The position numbers and the translations under genes were made by a program. A model generated the notes under the pieces. The model searched no databases. It was given only the letters and a program-made list of their open reading frames with translations, and was not told the origin of the DNA. Shown here in pieces: positions 17,072 to 26,572 of a stretch of DNA of 64,000 nt. Position 1 is the first letter of the stretch; every line of letters begins with the position of its first letter. Source of the DNA: Aurantibacillus circumpalustris (GTDB lineage: Bacteria > Bacteroidota > Bacteroidia > B-17B0 > Aurantibacillaceae); assembly GCF_029625215.1 (NCBI RefSeq), contig NZ_CP121197.1, positions 62,001 to 126,000 on the forward strand, in the 5' to 3' direction.

Positions 17072-18322
17072 ATGAAAAGAGTAGTGATTACGGGCCTTGG
17101 TGCAATCACACCACTAGGCAACACCGTTGATGAGTTTTGGAAAAACATTATTGCCGGTAAAAACGGCGTTGGTCCTATTACCAAATTTGACGCTGCAAAA
17201 TTTAAGACACGTTTTGCATGTGAGGTAAAAAGTTTTAATGCCGATGATTATGGCGACAAAAAAGAAATGCGTAAGTACGATCTTTTTACACAGTACGCTA
17301 TAGCAGCCTCAGAGCAAGCCATTAAAGATTCTGGTTTAGATTTCGAAAAGATGGGTTTGAAAGAACGAGCAGAGGTTGGTGTTATTTGGGCGAGTGGAAA
17401 TGGAGGTATAGCAACCTTTGAAGAACAATTAAAAGAATTTAATGCAGGTGATGGAACACCTCGTTTTAATCCATTTTTCATTGCAAAAATGATTGTGGAT
17501 ATTGCTGCCGGTGTTATCTCCATTCGAAATAAGCTACATGGTCCGAATTACTGCACAGTTTCTGCATGCGCATCTTCGAATACCGCAGTCATTTCCGCCT
17601 TTGACACTATTCGTTTAGGAAAAGCAAACATCATGGTTGCCGGTGGTTCTGAAGCCGCCATTACTGAAGCTTCTGTAGGCGGATTTGGTGCAGCACAGGC
17701 CTTATCAAAAAGAAACGATGAACCAGAAAAAGCATCCCGTCCTTTCGACAAAGACCGTGATGGTTTTGTTATTGGTGAAGGTGCTGGTGCTCTTATTTTA
17801 GAAGAACTAGAACACGCAAAAAAAAGAGGCGCGAAAATATATGCTGAAATTGTTGGTGGAGGAATGGCCGCCGACGCTTATCACCTTACCGGAACTGCTC
17901 CTGATGGCATTGGCGCTTCGTTAGGAATAGAAAAAGCACTAAAAGATGCTGGTATCGACGCATCTAAAATAGATTACATTAACGCGCATGCTACCTCAAC
18001 AGGGCTTGGAGACATAAGCGAGTTAAAAGGCATTCAAAAAGTTTTTGGAAATAATTTAGTCGCCATCAGTGCTACAAAATCTATGACTGGCCATCTTCTC
18101 GGTGCCGCCGGTGCCGTAGAAAGTATAATTTGCGTGTTAGCTCTCAAAAATAGTATTATTCCAGCAACAATAAATCTTCAAAATAGAGATGAAGAAGTTG
18201 AAGAACTTATAAATATTGTCACAGGAAAATCTATTGATAAAGAAATCACTTATGCTCTCAATAATTCATTTGGCTTTGGCGGACATACTGCAAGCTCTTT
18301 ATTCAAAAAGTATATTCCTTAA
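17072..18322 (+). CDS. fabF: Beta-ketoacyl-ACP synthase II
   Basis: The 416-residue condensing enzyme has the KAS II catalytic set: Cys166 in VSACASS, His306 in NAHATST and His341 in TGHLLGAAGA, with the C-terminal NNSFGFGGHTAS. It extends acyl-ACP with malonyl-ACP. The length and motifs are those of FabF. Its setting behind a TetR operator, with a thiolase and thioesterase and without acpP next door, suggests it may be a second, pathway-specific copy rather than the housekeeping enzyme (inference); the gene symbol refers to the family. Confidence 0.9.
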   Translation: MKRVVITGLGAITPLGNTVDEFWKNIIAGKNGVGPITKFDAAKFKTRFACEVKSFNADDYGDKKEMRKYDLFTQYAIAASEQAIKDSGLDFEKMGLKERAEVGVIWASGNGGIATFEEQLKEFNAGDGTPRFNPFFIAKMIVDIAAGVISIRNKLHGPNYCTVSACASSNTAVISAFDTIRLGKANIMVAGGSEAAITEASVGGFGAAQALSKRNDEPEKASRPFDKDRDGFVIGEGAGALILEELEHAKKRGAKIYAEIVGGGMAADAYHLTGTAPDGIGASLGIEKALKDAGIDASKIDYINAHATSTGLGDISELKGIQKVFGNNLVAISATKSMTGHLLGAAGAVESIICVLALKNSIIPATINLQNRDEEVEELINIVTGKSIDKEITYALNNSFGFGGHTASSLFKKYIP

Positions 18323-18430
18323 ACGCAAGTTAGAATCGAAATTTCGTAAACAATCTTCCTCCTTGCCTGTTTGTTAGTCTGTAGGTTTGGCTTTTTTAGT
18401 TAACTTGCAGTAATTTCAAACAAACAGCCT

Positions 18431-20089
18431 TTGGAAAACAGTGAATTTGACACCATCATTATCGGCTCGGGTGCCGGCGGTTTAACAGCTGCTATTTGCC
18501 TTGCAAAGGCTGGCCAAAAAGTACTTGTACTTGAACAACATTATGTTCCAGGAGGCTGGTGTCATAGTTTTCATTTAAATGGTCAGCGTTTTAGTCCCGG
18601 TGTACACTATATCGGACTTCTAGACGAAGGTCAATCTACCAGCAATTTATATAAGGCTTTAGGAATTGCGAATGAACTTGTTTTTTTCAGAATGAATCCG
18701 AAAGCTTATGAGCACTGTCTTGTTGGAAATCAGAAAATTGATATGCCTGCAGGGATTGATGCACTCTATGAAAGTCTTGCTAAACGATTTCCAGCTGAAA
18801 AAAAAGGTTTAAAAAAATATTTATCTACTGTTGAAAAAGTAAGTCAGCAGGTCCAGCTCATTCCAAAAATGAAAGGATTTATGGATCACCTTACCATTCC
18901 TTTTAGAACGAAGGATATGGGCAAGTATGGTTTATTCAGTCTAAAACGTGTCATTGATTGGCATATTAAGGATCCACTTCTTAAAAGCATTTTAAATGTG
19001 CAATGCGGCGATCATGGGCTTCCACCATCAAAAGCGAGTTTCCCTGTACATTGTGTGGTGATGTTTCATTATTTTTCTGGTGCCTTTTATCCCATGGGTG
19101 GTGGGGCTGGTATTGTGAAAGCTATGACCAATGCTTTAAAGAAAAACGGTGGTGAAGTCCGGGTAAAACAATCTGTAAAGAAAATTCTTCTAGAAAATAA
19201 AAAGGCGATTGGGGTTGAATTAAAAGATGGTCAGAAAATTTTTGCGAAAAATATTGTTTCCAATACAGATCCTACGGCGACTTTTTTTAACCTAGTTGGC
19301 AAAGAAAATATAAGTAACAACCTTATTAAGAAATTAAACAAAACAAAATATTCCGTTACCTCCCTTATTCTTTTTCTTACACTAGATATGGATCTTAAAT
19401 CTGCTGGATTAGACTCCGGAAATATCTGGTATCTCAAAACTGACGATTTAGAGAAAATATACAATGAGTTAAAAGGCACGGACATTGGTGCAGGAGAAGA
19501 ATTCCCTGGAGTATTTATTAGTTGCCCTACACTGAAAGATCCCGTAAGTTTTAATGGCCGTTATCATACTTTAGAAGTAGTTACATTTATTGATAACGAG
19601 AGTTTTGATAAGTTTGAAAAGGGAACAGACTACCACTCTGATGCATATACCGCTCAAAAAGAAATTATCAAGCAAAAATTTCTGAATACGGTTGAGAAAA
19701 TAATTCCCGGAGCAAAAAAACACCTTGTTCACGCCGAACTTGGTACGCCTAGCACCAATAAATATTACATACAATCAACAAAAGGAAACGTTTACGGCAC
19801 GGAAAAAAATCTGATGCAAGTAGGTCCTTTTTCTTTTAATACAAAATCTGAAATTGAAAATTTATTTTTATGCGGAGCCAGTACCATTTCACATGGCGTT
19901 GGCGGAGCGGCCTATTCAGGTGTAGAAGCAGCTTCTAAAATTCTTCAGATGAGTCAAGACGAAATTTTAAAGCCACAAGAAAATCAAAAATTAAGAATTT
20001 ACGAAGCGGAAGATTCTTCTACCTGGCCTGATTTCGTTCATCAGAAAATTGAAGACAAAAAAAGACGGTTTAAGGAAGTAACCCTTTAA
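18431..20089 (+). CDS. FAD-dependent oxidoreductase of the RetSat/CrtISO (phytoene desaturase-like) family
   Basis: The 552-residue flavoprotein begins with a Rossmann dinucleotide motif IIGSGAGGLTAAICLAKAGQ (about 10-29) and the following LEQHYVPGGW, as in carotenoid isomerases and retinol saturases. The FAD-contacting C-terminus LFLCGASTISHGVGGAAYSG is also conserved. The frame starts at TTG (18431); no ATG lies near the Rossmann motif, and starting later would remove it. The gene follows fabF after 108 nt. Family members saturate, desaturate or isomerise polyenes, so with the upstream condensing enzymes it might act on a polyunsaturated lipid or pigment; that is inference. Confidence 0.83.
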   Translation: MENSEFDTIIIGSGAGGLTAAICLAKAGQKVLVLEQHYVPGGWCHSFHLNGQRFSPGVHYIGLLDEGQSTSNLYKALGIANELVFFRMNPKAYEHCLVGNQKIDMPAGIDALYESLAKRFPAEKKGLKKYLSTVEKVSQQVQLIPKMKGFMDHLTIPFRTKDMGKYGLFSLKRVIDWHIKDPLLKSILNVQCGDHGLPPSKASFPVHCVVMFHYFSGAFYPMGGGAGIVKAMTNALKKNGGEVRVKQSVKKILLENKKAIGVELKDGQKIFAKNIVSNTDPTATFFNLVGKENISNNLIKKLNKTKYSVTSLILFLTLDMDLKSAGLDSGNIWYLKTDDLEKIYNELKGTDIGAGEEFPGVFISCPTLKDPVSFNGRYHTLEVVTFIDNESFDKFEKGTDYHSDAYTAQKEIIKQKFLNTVEKIIPGAKKHLVHAELGTPSTNKYYIQSTKGNVYGTEKNLMQVGPFSFNTKSEIENLFLCGASTISHGVGGAAYSGVEAASKILQMSQDEILKPQENQKLRIYEAEDSSTWPDFVHQKIEDKKRRFKEVTL

Positions 20090-20259
20090 AGGTGATTTTT
20101 ACTAAAATTGTTTAATACCGAAAAAGCTCAAAATCTGCGTCATCTCACTCAAATACCCCCAAATGGGGGACCTCGGGGTGGATACCATTCATGTATTTAA
20201 TTTCTGATCTTCGTTATTTTTTTACACTTTTACACTTCAATTTATCACAATAAACAAAT

Positions 20260-22290
20260 ATGAAAATTCACCTAATTAGCCTAAGCACTCTTTTTATTAT
20301 TGGAGCAAGCTCTTGTAAAAATGAACATGCCGAAAAACCTGCAGAACATTATTTCGATACTGCAGGAATGGATACTACTATTAAACCAGGAGACAATTTT
20401 TTCTTGTACGCCAATGGCGAATGGATGAAAACAGCTGTTATACCAGACGATCAAAGCGGATGGGGAAGTTTTTATACCTTATATCAAGATAACTTAAAGA
20501 AACTAAAAGGTCTTTTAGAAGACGCTGCCCAAAGCAAAAGTGAAAAAGGATCAGTGGAACAAAAACTTGGTGATTATTATGCAAGTGGCATGGATACGAT
20601 TGCTATTGAAAAACTAGGTGCTGAGCCCTTAAAAGAAGGATTAGCTAAAATTGATGCTATAAAAGACTACAAAGATTTAATGAACTTTGAGTATGATATG
20701 CAGGCAGAAGGCGAGGGCTTTTTAATTGCCTTATATGTTGGCGCGGATGAAAAAAATAGTTCTCAAAATATCGCTATTCTTTATCAAACAGGCACCACAC
20801 TTCCTGAAAAAGCTTACTATACACGTAAAGACAGCGCAAGCGAAGCCTCACGTATGGCCTTAGTAAACTATGCGGAAAAAATGTTCGTATTAACAGGAAC
20901 AGATGCTGTTACCGCAAACAAATACGGTAAAAACATACTTGCTCTAGAAACTGAAATTGCAAAAACACAACGCAGTAGAGTTGAAATGCGTGACCCTCAA
21001 GCAAACTACAATAAAATGAGTGTTGCTGCACTTGAAAAACTTTCTCCAAATATTAATTGGAAAAATTTCCTTACTAAACTAAATATTCATATTGATACAG
21101 TGAATGTTGGTCAGCCTGGTTATTACGAAGGTTTAAGTAAATTATTAGTAAGTCAACCCATCGATATTTGGAAAACAAAACTAAAGTTTGATTACATAAC
21201 TAGTAACGCTGCTTTATTAAGCAAAGATTTTACTGATGCAGATTTTCAATTCGGGAAAATATTTAATGGTCAGAAAAAAGATAGCGACCGTTGGAAAAAA
21301 ATGACCAATCGTGTTGATCGCGGTCTTGGTGAAATGTTAGGTCAGATCTATGTTAAAAAATACTTTAACGAAACGGCTAAGCAACGTATGGATGAATTGG
21401 TAAACAATCTCCAAAAAGCTTTCGAAAACAGAATTAAAAATCTGGATTGGATGAGTACTGTAACCAAAGAAAAAGCAACAACTAAACTTCACACCTTTCT
21501 TAAAAAAATTGGTTACCCTGAAAAATGGAAAAATTACGATGACGTTACCATTGATAGAAATAACTTTTTTGCAAACGTGAGAAGTGTTCGCATGCACAAC
21601 CACAAAGAAGATATGGATAAAATTGGAAAGCCTGTAGATCGTATGGAATGGGGAATGAGTCCGCCAACGGTGAATGCATACTACAATCCAAGCAACAACG
21701 AAATCGTTTTCCCTGCAGGAATTTTACAATTCCCTTTCTTTAATGCTAATGCCGACGATGCCGTTAATTATGGCGCTATCGGAATGGTAATAGGACATGA
21801 AATGACGCACGGTTTTGATGATCAAGGTAGTCAGTACGACGATTTAGGAAATATGAAAAACTGGTGGACAAGTGAAGACAGTGTAAAATTCAAAAGCAAA
21901 ACCAGTGGCGTTGTAAATCAATATAACAATTACACCGTTCTTGATAACCAACATGTAAATGGAGAATTAACATTAGGCGAAAACCTTGCGGACATTGGTG
22001 GTTTAGCCATAGCTTACGATGCATTTAAAATGACCAAACAAGGAAAAGAAGGTGAGAAAATCGATGGTTTTACACCTGATCAACGTTTCTTTTTGGGCTA
22101 TGCTCAAGTTTGGCGTTTAGTGAATAGAGAAGAAATTTTAAGAACCCGTATCAACACCGATCCACACTCTCCGGAAATGTTTCGTGTAAATGGTCCATCA
22201 GCAAATTTCGAACCCTTCTATGCAGCATTTAACATACAGCCAACAGACAAAATGTATATTAAGCCAGAAGAACGCGCGCGTATCTGGTAG
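20260..22290 (+). CDS. M13 family (neprilysin/PepO-type) zinc metallopeptidase, lipoprotein
   Basis: The 676-residue precursor has a lipoprotein signal ending at IGASSC with Cys19. The zinc site is HEMTH (His513, Glu514, His517) and the third ligand is Glu574 in ENLADIGG, where Asp578 is also conserved. NAYYNPSNNEIVFPAGIL upstream of HExxH is the M13 substrate-binding signature. Members are exported oligopeptidases. It is monocistronic, with a long leader region and a terminator. A CCCCC-aaat-GGGGG inverted repeat lies about 90 nt upstream of the start (20156-20169). Confidence 0.95.
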   Translation: MKIHLISLSTLFIIGASSCKNEHAEKPAEHYFDTAGMDTTIKPGDNFFLYANGEWMKTAVIPDDQSGWGSFYTLYQDNLKKLKGLLEDAAQSKSEKGSVEQKLGDYYASGMDTIAIEKLGAEPLKEGLAKIDAIKDYKDLMNFEYDMQAEGEGFLIALYVGADEKNSSQNIAILYQTGTTLPEKAYYTRKDSASEASRMALVNYAEKMFVLTGTDAVTANKYGKNILALETEIAKTQRSRVEMRDPQANYNKMSVAALEKLSPNINWKNFLTKLNIHIDTVNVGQPGYYEGLSKLLVSQPIDIWKTKLKFDYITSNAALLSKDFTDADFQFGKIFNGQKKDSDRWKKMTNRVDRGLGEMLGQIYVKKYFNETAKQRMDELVNNLQKAFENRIKNLDWMSTVTKEKATTKLHTFLKKIGYPEKWKNYDDVTIDRNNFFANVRSVRMHNHKEDMDKIGKPVDRMEWGMSPPTVNAYYNPSNNEIVFPAGILQFPFFNANADDAVNYGAIGMVIGHEMTHGFDDQGSQYDDLGNMKNWWTSEDSVKFKSKTSGVVNQYNNYTVLDNQHVNGELTLGENLADIGGLAIAYDAFKMTKQGKEGEKIDGFTPDQRFFLGYAQVWRLVNREEILRTRINTDPHSPEMFRVNGPSANFEPFYAAFNIQPTDKMYIKPEERARIW

Positions 22291-22309
22291 TCAAAAAATA
22301 AACTAATGA

Positions 22310-22337
22310 AAAGCCTTTCGGAAACGGAAGGCTTTTT
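22310..22337 (+). terminator. Terminator of the M13 peptidase gene
   Basis: AAGCCTT-tcggaaacgg-AAGGCTT hairpin followed by a run of T, starting about 20 nt after the stop codon. Confidence 0.8.
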
Positions 22338-22487
22338 TTGTTTTACTGTTTTTTTGGGTGTTTCGCGTTTTTTTTGTTTCGAAAATCACACCTAGTTTTT
22401 AATACTCTTAACATCATTCCGCAAACCAGCTAAACAAAAATAAGTAACTTGTGTTTACAAAGTATAACTCATTTTAATTTTACTTCT

Positions 22488-23000
22488 ATGAAAAGCTATT
22501 CACTAAAAACCGCAGCAATTTTCACATTAGCTTTATTTATTTCATTGACTTCGTTAGGTCAAAAGAAAATCGCTAGTCCACGCGACAGTGCCAGCGGTAA
22601 AATTAGTAAAGCACTCATTTCAATAAATTATGGAAGTCCTTCTGTAAAGGGAAGAAAAATATGGGGTGACCTAGTCCCATACGGAAAAGTTTGGAGAGCA
22701 GGTGCTAACGAAGCAACCACCTTTACAACAAACCAAAACATTAAAGTAGAAGGCAAAGATTTACCAGCGGGTACCTATGGTTTTTTTGCAATTCCTGGTG
22801 AAAAAGACTGGATTATTATTTTTAATAAAACAGCCCAACAATGGGGTGCTTACGAGTATAAAGAAAAAGACGATCTCATTCGTGTTACTGTGAATGCAGG
22901 CAAATCTTCTTCTATGAATGAACGATTAATTTATAAAGTAACAGCTAGTGGCGTTTCACTTTTATGGGAAAATATAGAGGTGGCGTTTGCGATAAAATGA
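22488..23000 (+). CDS. DUF2911 domain protein, secreted
   Basis: The 170-residue protein starts with a signal peptide (MKSYSLKTAAIFTLALFISL up to SLGQ) and then carries the DUF2911 pattern: ISINYGSPSVKGRKIWGDLV, then PYGKVWRAGANEATTF and LPAGTYGFFAIPGEKDW. The function of DUF2911 is unknown; it is frequent in Bacteroidota and Acidobacteriota envelopes. I chose the ATG at 22488 because it gives a standard signal peptide, whereas the frame upstream to 22449 does not. Confidence 0.87.
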   Translation: MKSYSLKTAAIFTLALFISLTSLGQKKIASPRDSASGKISKALISINYGSPSVKGRKIWGDLVPYGKVWRAGANEATTFTTNQNIKVEGKDLPAGTYGFFAIPGEKDWIIIFNKTAQQWGAYEYKEKDDLIRVTVNAGKSSSMNERLIYKVTASGVSLLWENIEVAFAIK

Positions 23001-23035
23001 GGTATTCGCCGCAATTAAAAGCCCTAAAATCAAAA

Positions 23036-23068
23036 AAGCCTTTCACTTCGTGAAAGGCTTGTCTTTTT
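23036..23068. terminator. Bidirectional terminator shared by the DUF2911 gene and tRNA-Pro
   Basis: AAGCCTTTCAC-ttc-GTGAAAGGCTT is a perfect 11-bp stem. It has a T-rich tail on the plus strand (23061-23068) and six A before it, which read as T on the minus strand, so it can end both converging transcripts. Confidence 0.88.
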
Positions 23069-23069
23069 G

Positions 23070-23143
23070 TCGGGGTGGCCAGATTCGAACTGACGGCCTC
23101 CACGTCCCAAACGTGGCGCGATACCGGGCTACGCTACACCCCG
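23070..23143 (-). tRNA. tRNA-Pro (anticodon UGG)
   Basis: On the minus strand the acceptor stem CGGGGTG pairs with CACCCCG and the discriminator is A. The anticodon arm is CCACG-TTTGGGA-CGTGG, giving anticodon TGG for proline. The T arm has the TTCGAAT loop and the D arm is regular. CCA is not encoded. The C1-G72 first pair is characteristic of bacterial tRNA-Pro. Confidence 0.95.
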
Positions 23144-23250
23144 AACTTCTCAAAATAAAATTTGAGAGTGCAAATATACAATTATTTTAGCATCTACAAA
23201 AAAAGTGTTCATTTTTCTTAAAAATGTTTAAGCTCTAGTGAAATAGACTT

Positions 23251-23278
23251 TTTGGCCGAAAATTAAGTTGTATTTTTG
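23251..23278 (+). promoter_or_regulatory. Putative guaA promoter very close to the start codon
   Basis: TTTG (23251-23254) and TATTTTTG (23271-23278) are separated by 16 nt and match -33/-7 elements. If used, transcription would begin only a few nucleotides before or at the ATG at 23285, giving a leaderless or nearly leaderless message. Confidence 0.45.
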
Positions 23279-23284
23279 TCTTCT

Positions 23285-24814
23285 ATGCAAGAACAGATTC
23301 TCATTTTAGATTTTGGTTCTCAATTTACTCAGTTAATTGCCCGCCGTTTGCGCGAATTAAACGTCTATTGCGAAATTCATCCTTACACGAAAGTCCCAAA
23401 AATTACACCCGATATTAAGGGAGTGATTCTCTCGGGCAGCCCTCATAGCGTGCGTGAAGAAAACCCTCCGCAACCCAATCTTTCTGAAATTAAAGGAAAA
23501 CTTCCTTTATTAGGGGTTTGTTTTGGTGCCCAATACCTTGCTCATTTTTTTGGCGGTGAAGTTGGAAAATCTAATTCACGGGAATACGGCCGCGCCCACC
23601 TTGAAATAAAAGACAAAAACAGTAAGCTATTTAATGATGTGGCAGATGATTCCGTTGTTTGGATGAGCCACGCCGACACTATCCTTAAAATTCCTTCTAA
23701 TTATAAAGTTACGGCCAGTACACACGATGTAAAAATTGCAGCCTATGATATTGAAGGGGAAGAAACATCTTGCATACAGTTCCACCCGGAAGTATACCAC
23801 ACCAAAGAAGGCGCTAAAATTCTTAAAAACTTTGTTTACGGAATTTGTAAGTGTAAGGGAGATTGGACGCCTGCATCCTTTATTGAGACAACTATTTCTG
23901 ATCTTAAGACACAATTGGGTGATGAAAAAGTTATTCTTGGTCTAAGTGGTGGAGTTGATAGCAGTGTTGCGGCCATGATTCTTCACAAAGCGATTGGAAA
24001 AAATTTACATTGCATTTTTGTTGACAATGGTTTGTTACGTAAGAACGAATTCGAAACAGTTCTGGAGTCCTACAAACACATGGGGCTTAATGTGAAAGGT
24101 GTTAACGCCAAAGATAAATTTTACGCTGAGCTGAACGGTGTTTCTGATCCAGAAAAAAAACGTAAAGCCATTGGAAAAGTTTTTATTGATGTGTTTGATG
24201 AAGAATCTAAACTTGTTACCAATGCTCAATGGCTAGCACAAGGAACCATTTATCCAGACGTTATTGAAAGTGTGAGCGTAAAAGGCCCTTCTGCTACTAT
24301 TAAATCGCATCACAACGTAGGTGGCTTGCCTGACTACATGAAATTAAAAATTGTGGAGCCTCTCCGCAGCTTATTTAAAGACGAAGTGCGTCGTGTGGGT
24401 AAAGAGTTGGGTTTAGATGAAAATATTTTAAACCGTCATCCTTTTCCTGGTCCGGGTTTAGCAATCAGAATTCTTGGAGAAATTACTCCCGAAAAAATTA
24501 GAGTAATTCAGGAAGTGGATTATATTTTTATTGAAGGATTAAAATCGCACAACTTATACAAAGAAGTTTGGCAAGCAGGTGCTATTTTCTTACCAATTCA
24601 AAGTGTTGGCGTAATGGGCGACGAAAGGACTTACGAAAGCGTTGTTGCCTTAAGAGCTGTAAGTAGTACCGACGGTATGACTGCAGACTGGTGTCATTTA
24701 CCCTATGAGTTTCTCGCTAAAATCAGTAATGAAATAATAAACAAAGTTAAAGGCGTTAACAGGGTTGTATATGATATTAGCTCTAAGCCTCCTGCTACCA
24801 TTGAGTGGGAATAA
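23285..24814 (+). CDS. guaA: GMP synthase (glutamine-hydrolysing)
   Basis: The 509-residue enzyme converts XMP to GMP in purine synthesis. The N-terminal class I glutamine amidotransferase has the nucleophile Cys79 in LLGVCFGAQ and the His-Glu pair in QFHPEVYH. The ATP pyrophosphatase domain has the P-loop [11 protein letters not shown], and the C-terminal dimerisation domain ends in [14 protein letters not shown], the usual GuaA end. I chose the ATG at 23285; the frame is open a few codons upstream through a TTG at 23276, but the family begins at [10 protein letters not shown]. Confidence 0.97.
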   Translation: MQEQILILDFGSQFTQLIARRLRELNVYCEIHPYTKVPKITPDIKGVILSGSPHSVREENPPQPNLSEIKGKLPLLGVCFGAQYLAHFFGGEVGKSNSREYGRAHLEIKDKNSKLFNDVADDSVVWMSHADTILKIPSNYKVTASTHDVKIAAYDIEGEETSCIQFHPEVYHTKEGAKILKNFVYGICKCKGDWTPASFIETTISDLKTQLGDEKVILGLSGGVDSSVAAMILHKAIGKNLHCIFVDNGLLRKNEFETVLESYKHMGLNVKGVNAKDKFYAELNGVSDPEKKRKAIGKVFIDVFDEESKLVTNAQWLAQGTIYPDVIESVSVKGPSATIKSHHNVGGLPDYMKLKIVEPLRSLFKDEVRRVGKELGLDENILNRHPFPGPGLAIRILGEITPEKIRVIQEVDYIFIEGLKSHNLYKEVWQAGAIFLPIQSVGVMGDERTYESVVALRAVSSTDGMTADWCHLPYEFLAKISNEIINKVKGVNRVVYDISSKPPATIEWE

Positions 24815-24865
24815 CAAACAACAGATAAACTGTTCTTATTAAATTTTGTTGTAAAGATTAATTGA

Positions 24866-26572
24866 ATGATTAAAAACAATTTGAATAAATATTTCCTTGC
24901 GTGCATTTTTTGTATTATTTCAGTTGTCTTTTTCGGACAAACAAAATCTTCGAACATACAAACAATTGACGGCAAGAAATATTACATTCATAAAATTCAA
25001 AAAAGTCAAAGCCTTTATTCCATTTCAAAAACATACACTGTTAGTTTAGACGAGATTTATAAATTAAATCCAGAATTAAAAACACAGGGCGCTAAGGTAG
25101 ATCAAGAAATTAAAATTCCTTTTGGTGTTTCTGCTCCAGTTGTTATCACGCCTACAGTCAGTCCAGGTATTCCAACCATAGTCATAGATACGAACAAATA
25201 CGTGGTGCATAAAATCGCTAAAAGTGAAACCGTTTATAGCATTACGCGTCACTACAAAATTACAGAGAAAGAACTTGCGGCTTTTAATCCCGGTATAACT
25301 CCTGCTTTAAAAGAAGGTCAATTAATTATTGTTGGTGAAAGAATCAGAAAGAAATCAGGACCTAAAGAAAATAAGCAAACCATTGTCACTCCAGAGGCTG
25401 TTGTAAATAATTTTAGTGTGGTTGATTCCAGTCTTTTCAAACCAGCTCTTAAGGCAAAAAAAACAAAATATAAAGTCGCTTTAATTTTACCATTCAGAAC
25501 AGAAGCGACCTTAGCGCTTGATATGAATGAACTGGTTAAATCTGGTGGTAGTTTCCCAATGGTTCCAGGCTTAGCAGTTGATTTTTATCTCGGCTTTAAA
25601 TGTGCGATGGATTCTTTAATTAGCAATGACTTCGAGGTGGACCTAACACTTTATGAAAGTGATGACAAAGACTCTATTAAACTTGATTTGATTGTAAATG
25701 ATCCTGGTTTTAAGGATTTAGATTTTATTTTTGGTCCTTTGTATGCAAGCGGATTTAAAGATATTTCTCAAAAAGCGAAAGAGCTTAATATTCCAATCGT
25801 ATCACCAATTACGCAGCAAAATAAAATACTGTATAATAATATTTACATTTCTAAAACAAACCCTTCTCAGTTTACCTTAATGGAGAGTTTAGCTGATTAT
25901 TGCATTGATTCTCTTGTAAACGGTAATGCTAAAATTATTTTAATGCTGTTGTCGGACAAAGACAAACGAGAACTCTCTTTTGTAACCGCTTTTAAAAAAT
26001 ATTACAACGAAAAGCAAAAGGCTTTAGGAAAAGGAATTCAGGATACTATAACGCTTGCCAACGGAATGGAGGGTTTAAAAGCAGCATTTAAACCGAATGC
26101 AAAAAACATTGTGGTGACACTTAGTTCCAATCAAGTCTTTCTGACGGATTTCACTACTCAGTTTTCAATGTTTGGTGATAAAAAAGATGTAACCTTGTGC
26201 GGTTGGCAGAATCTTACGGAATCTGACAATATTGACCAAGAGTATTTAAATCAACTGCATTTTACTTTTCCTAACCAATTTAATCTTACCAATACAGAAG
26301 CTTACAATACAGCTACGGCAAGATATAAGGAACAACAACAAACCGCACCTGGGGAATATTTTTATATTGGATTTGATATTGCTTATTATTACCTGACAAA
26401 CTTAAAAAAAATCGGCCCTGACTTTATTTACCGTTTAGAAACTCTCCCTTTTGAAACGAATTATATGCGTTTCAAATATGCGAGACCAGACTATACAACA
26501 GGTTTCGATAACCGCGGTGTTTATATTTTTAAATATTCTAACTACCACATTCAAAAAACAGGATGGAAATAA
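24866..26572 (+). CDS. LysM (x2) protein with a type 1 periplasmic-binding fold
   Basis: The 568-residue secreted protein has a signal sequence (about 1-25), two LysM modules (39-86 and 112-158; each contains the YSIS/YSIT and hydrophobic core pattern that binds peptidoglycan glycan) and a long C-terminal domain (about 205-565) resembling Leu/Ile/Val-binding proteins: KVALILPFRTEA, FYLGFKCAMDSL, FIFGPLYASGFKDIS and IPIVSPITQQNK. Proteins joining a wall anchor to this fold could sense a ligand or, by analogy with LpoA, assist peptidoglycan synthases (inference). It follows guaA by 51 nt and its end overlaps hemF by 10 nt. Confidence 0.83.
   Translation: MIKNNLNKYFLACIFCIISVVFFGQTKSSNIQTIDGKKYYIHKIQKSQSLYSISKTYTVSLDEIYKLNPELKTQGAKVDQEIKIPFGVSAPVVITPTVSPGIPTIVIDTNKYVVHKIAKSETVYSITRHYKITEKELAAFNPGITPALKEGQLIIVGERIRKKSGPKENKQTIVTPEAVVNNFSVVDSSLFKPALKAKKTKYKVALILPFRTEATLALDMNELVKSGGSFPMVPGLAVDFYLGFKCAMDSLISNDFEVDLTLYESDDKDSIKLDLIVNDPGFKDLDFIFGPLYASGFKDISQKAKELNIPIVSPITQQNKILYNNIYISKTNPSQFTLMESLADYCIDSLVNGNAKIILMLLSDKDKRELSFVTAFKKYYNEKQKALGKGIQDTITLANGMEGLKAAFKPNAKNIVVTLSSNQVFLTDFTTQFSMFGDKKDVTLCGWQNLTESDNIDQEYLNQLHFTFPNQFNLTNTEAYNTATARYKEQQQTAPGEYFYIGFDIAYYYLTNLKKIGPDFIYRLETLPFETNYMRFKYARPDYTTGFDNRGVYIFKYSNYHIQKTGWK

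Noticed and set aside
20156-20169. CCCCC-aaat-GGGGG inverted repeat as a terminator
   Set aside because: No T-run follows it and the nearest upstream stop is about 70 nt away; it may be part of an intergenic repeat, but a terminator call is not supported.
23736-23945. Additional plus-strand frame inside guaA
   Set aside because: It lies wholly inside a well-conserved enzyme gene in another frame and has no family resemblance.
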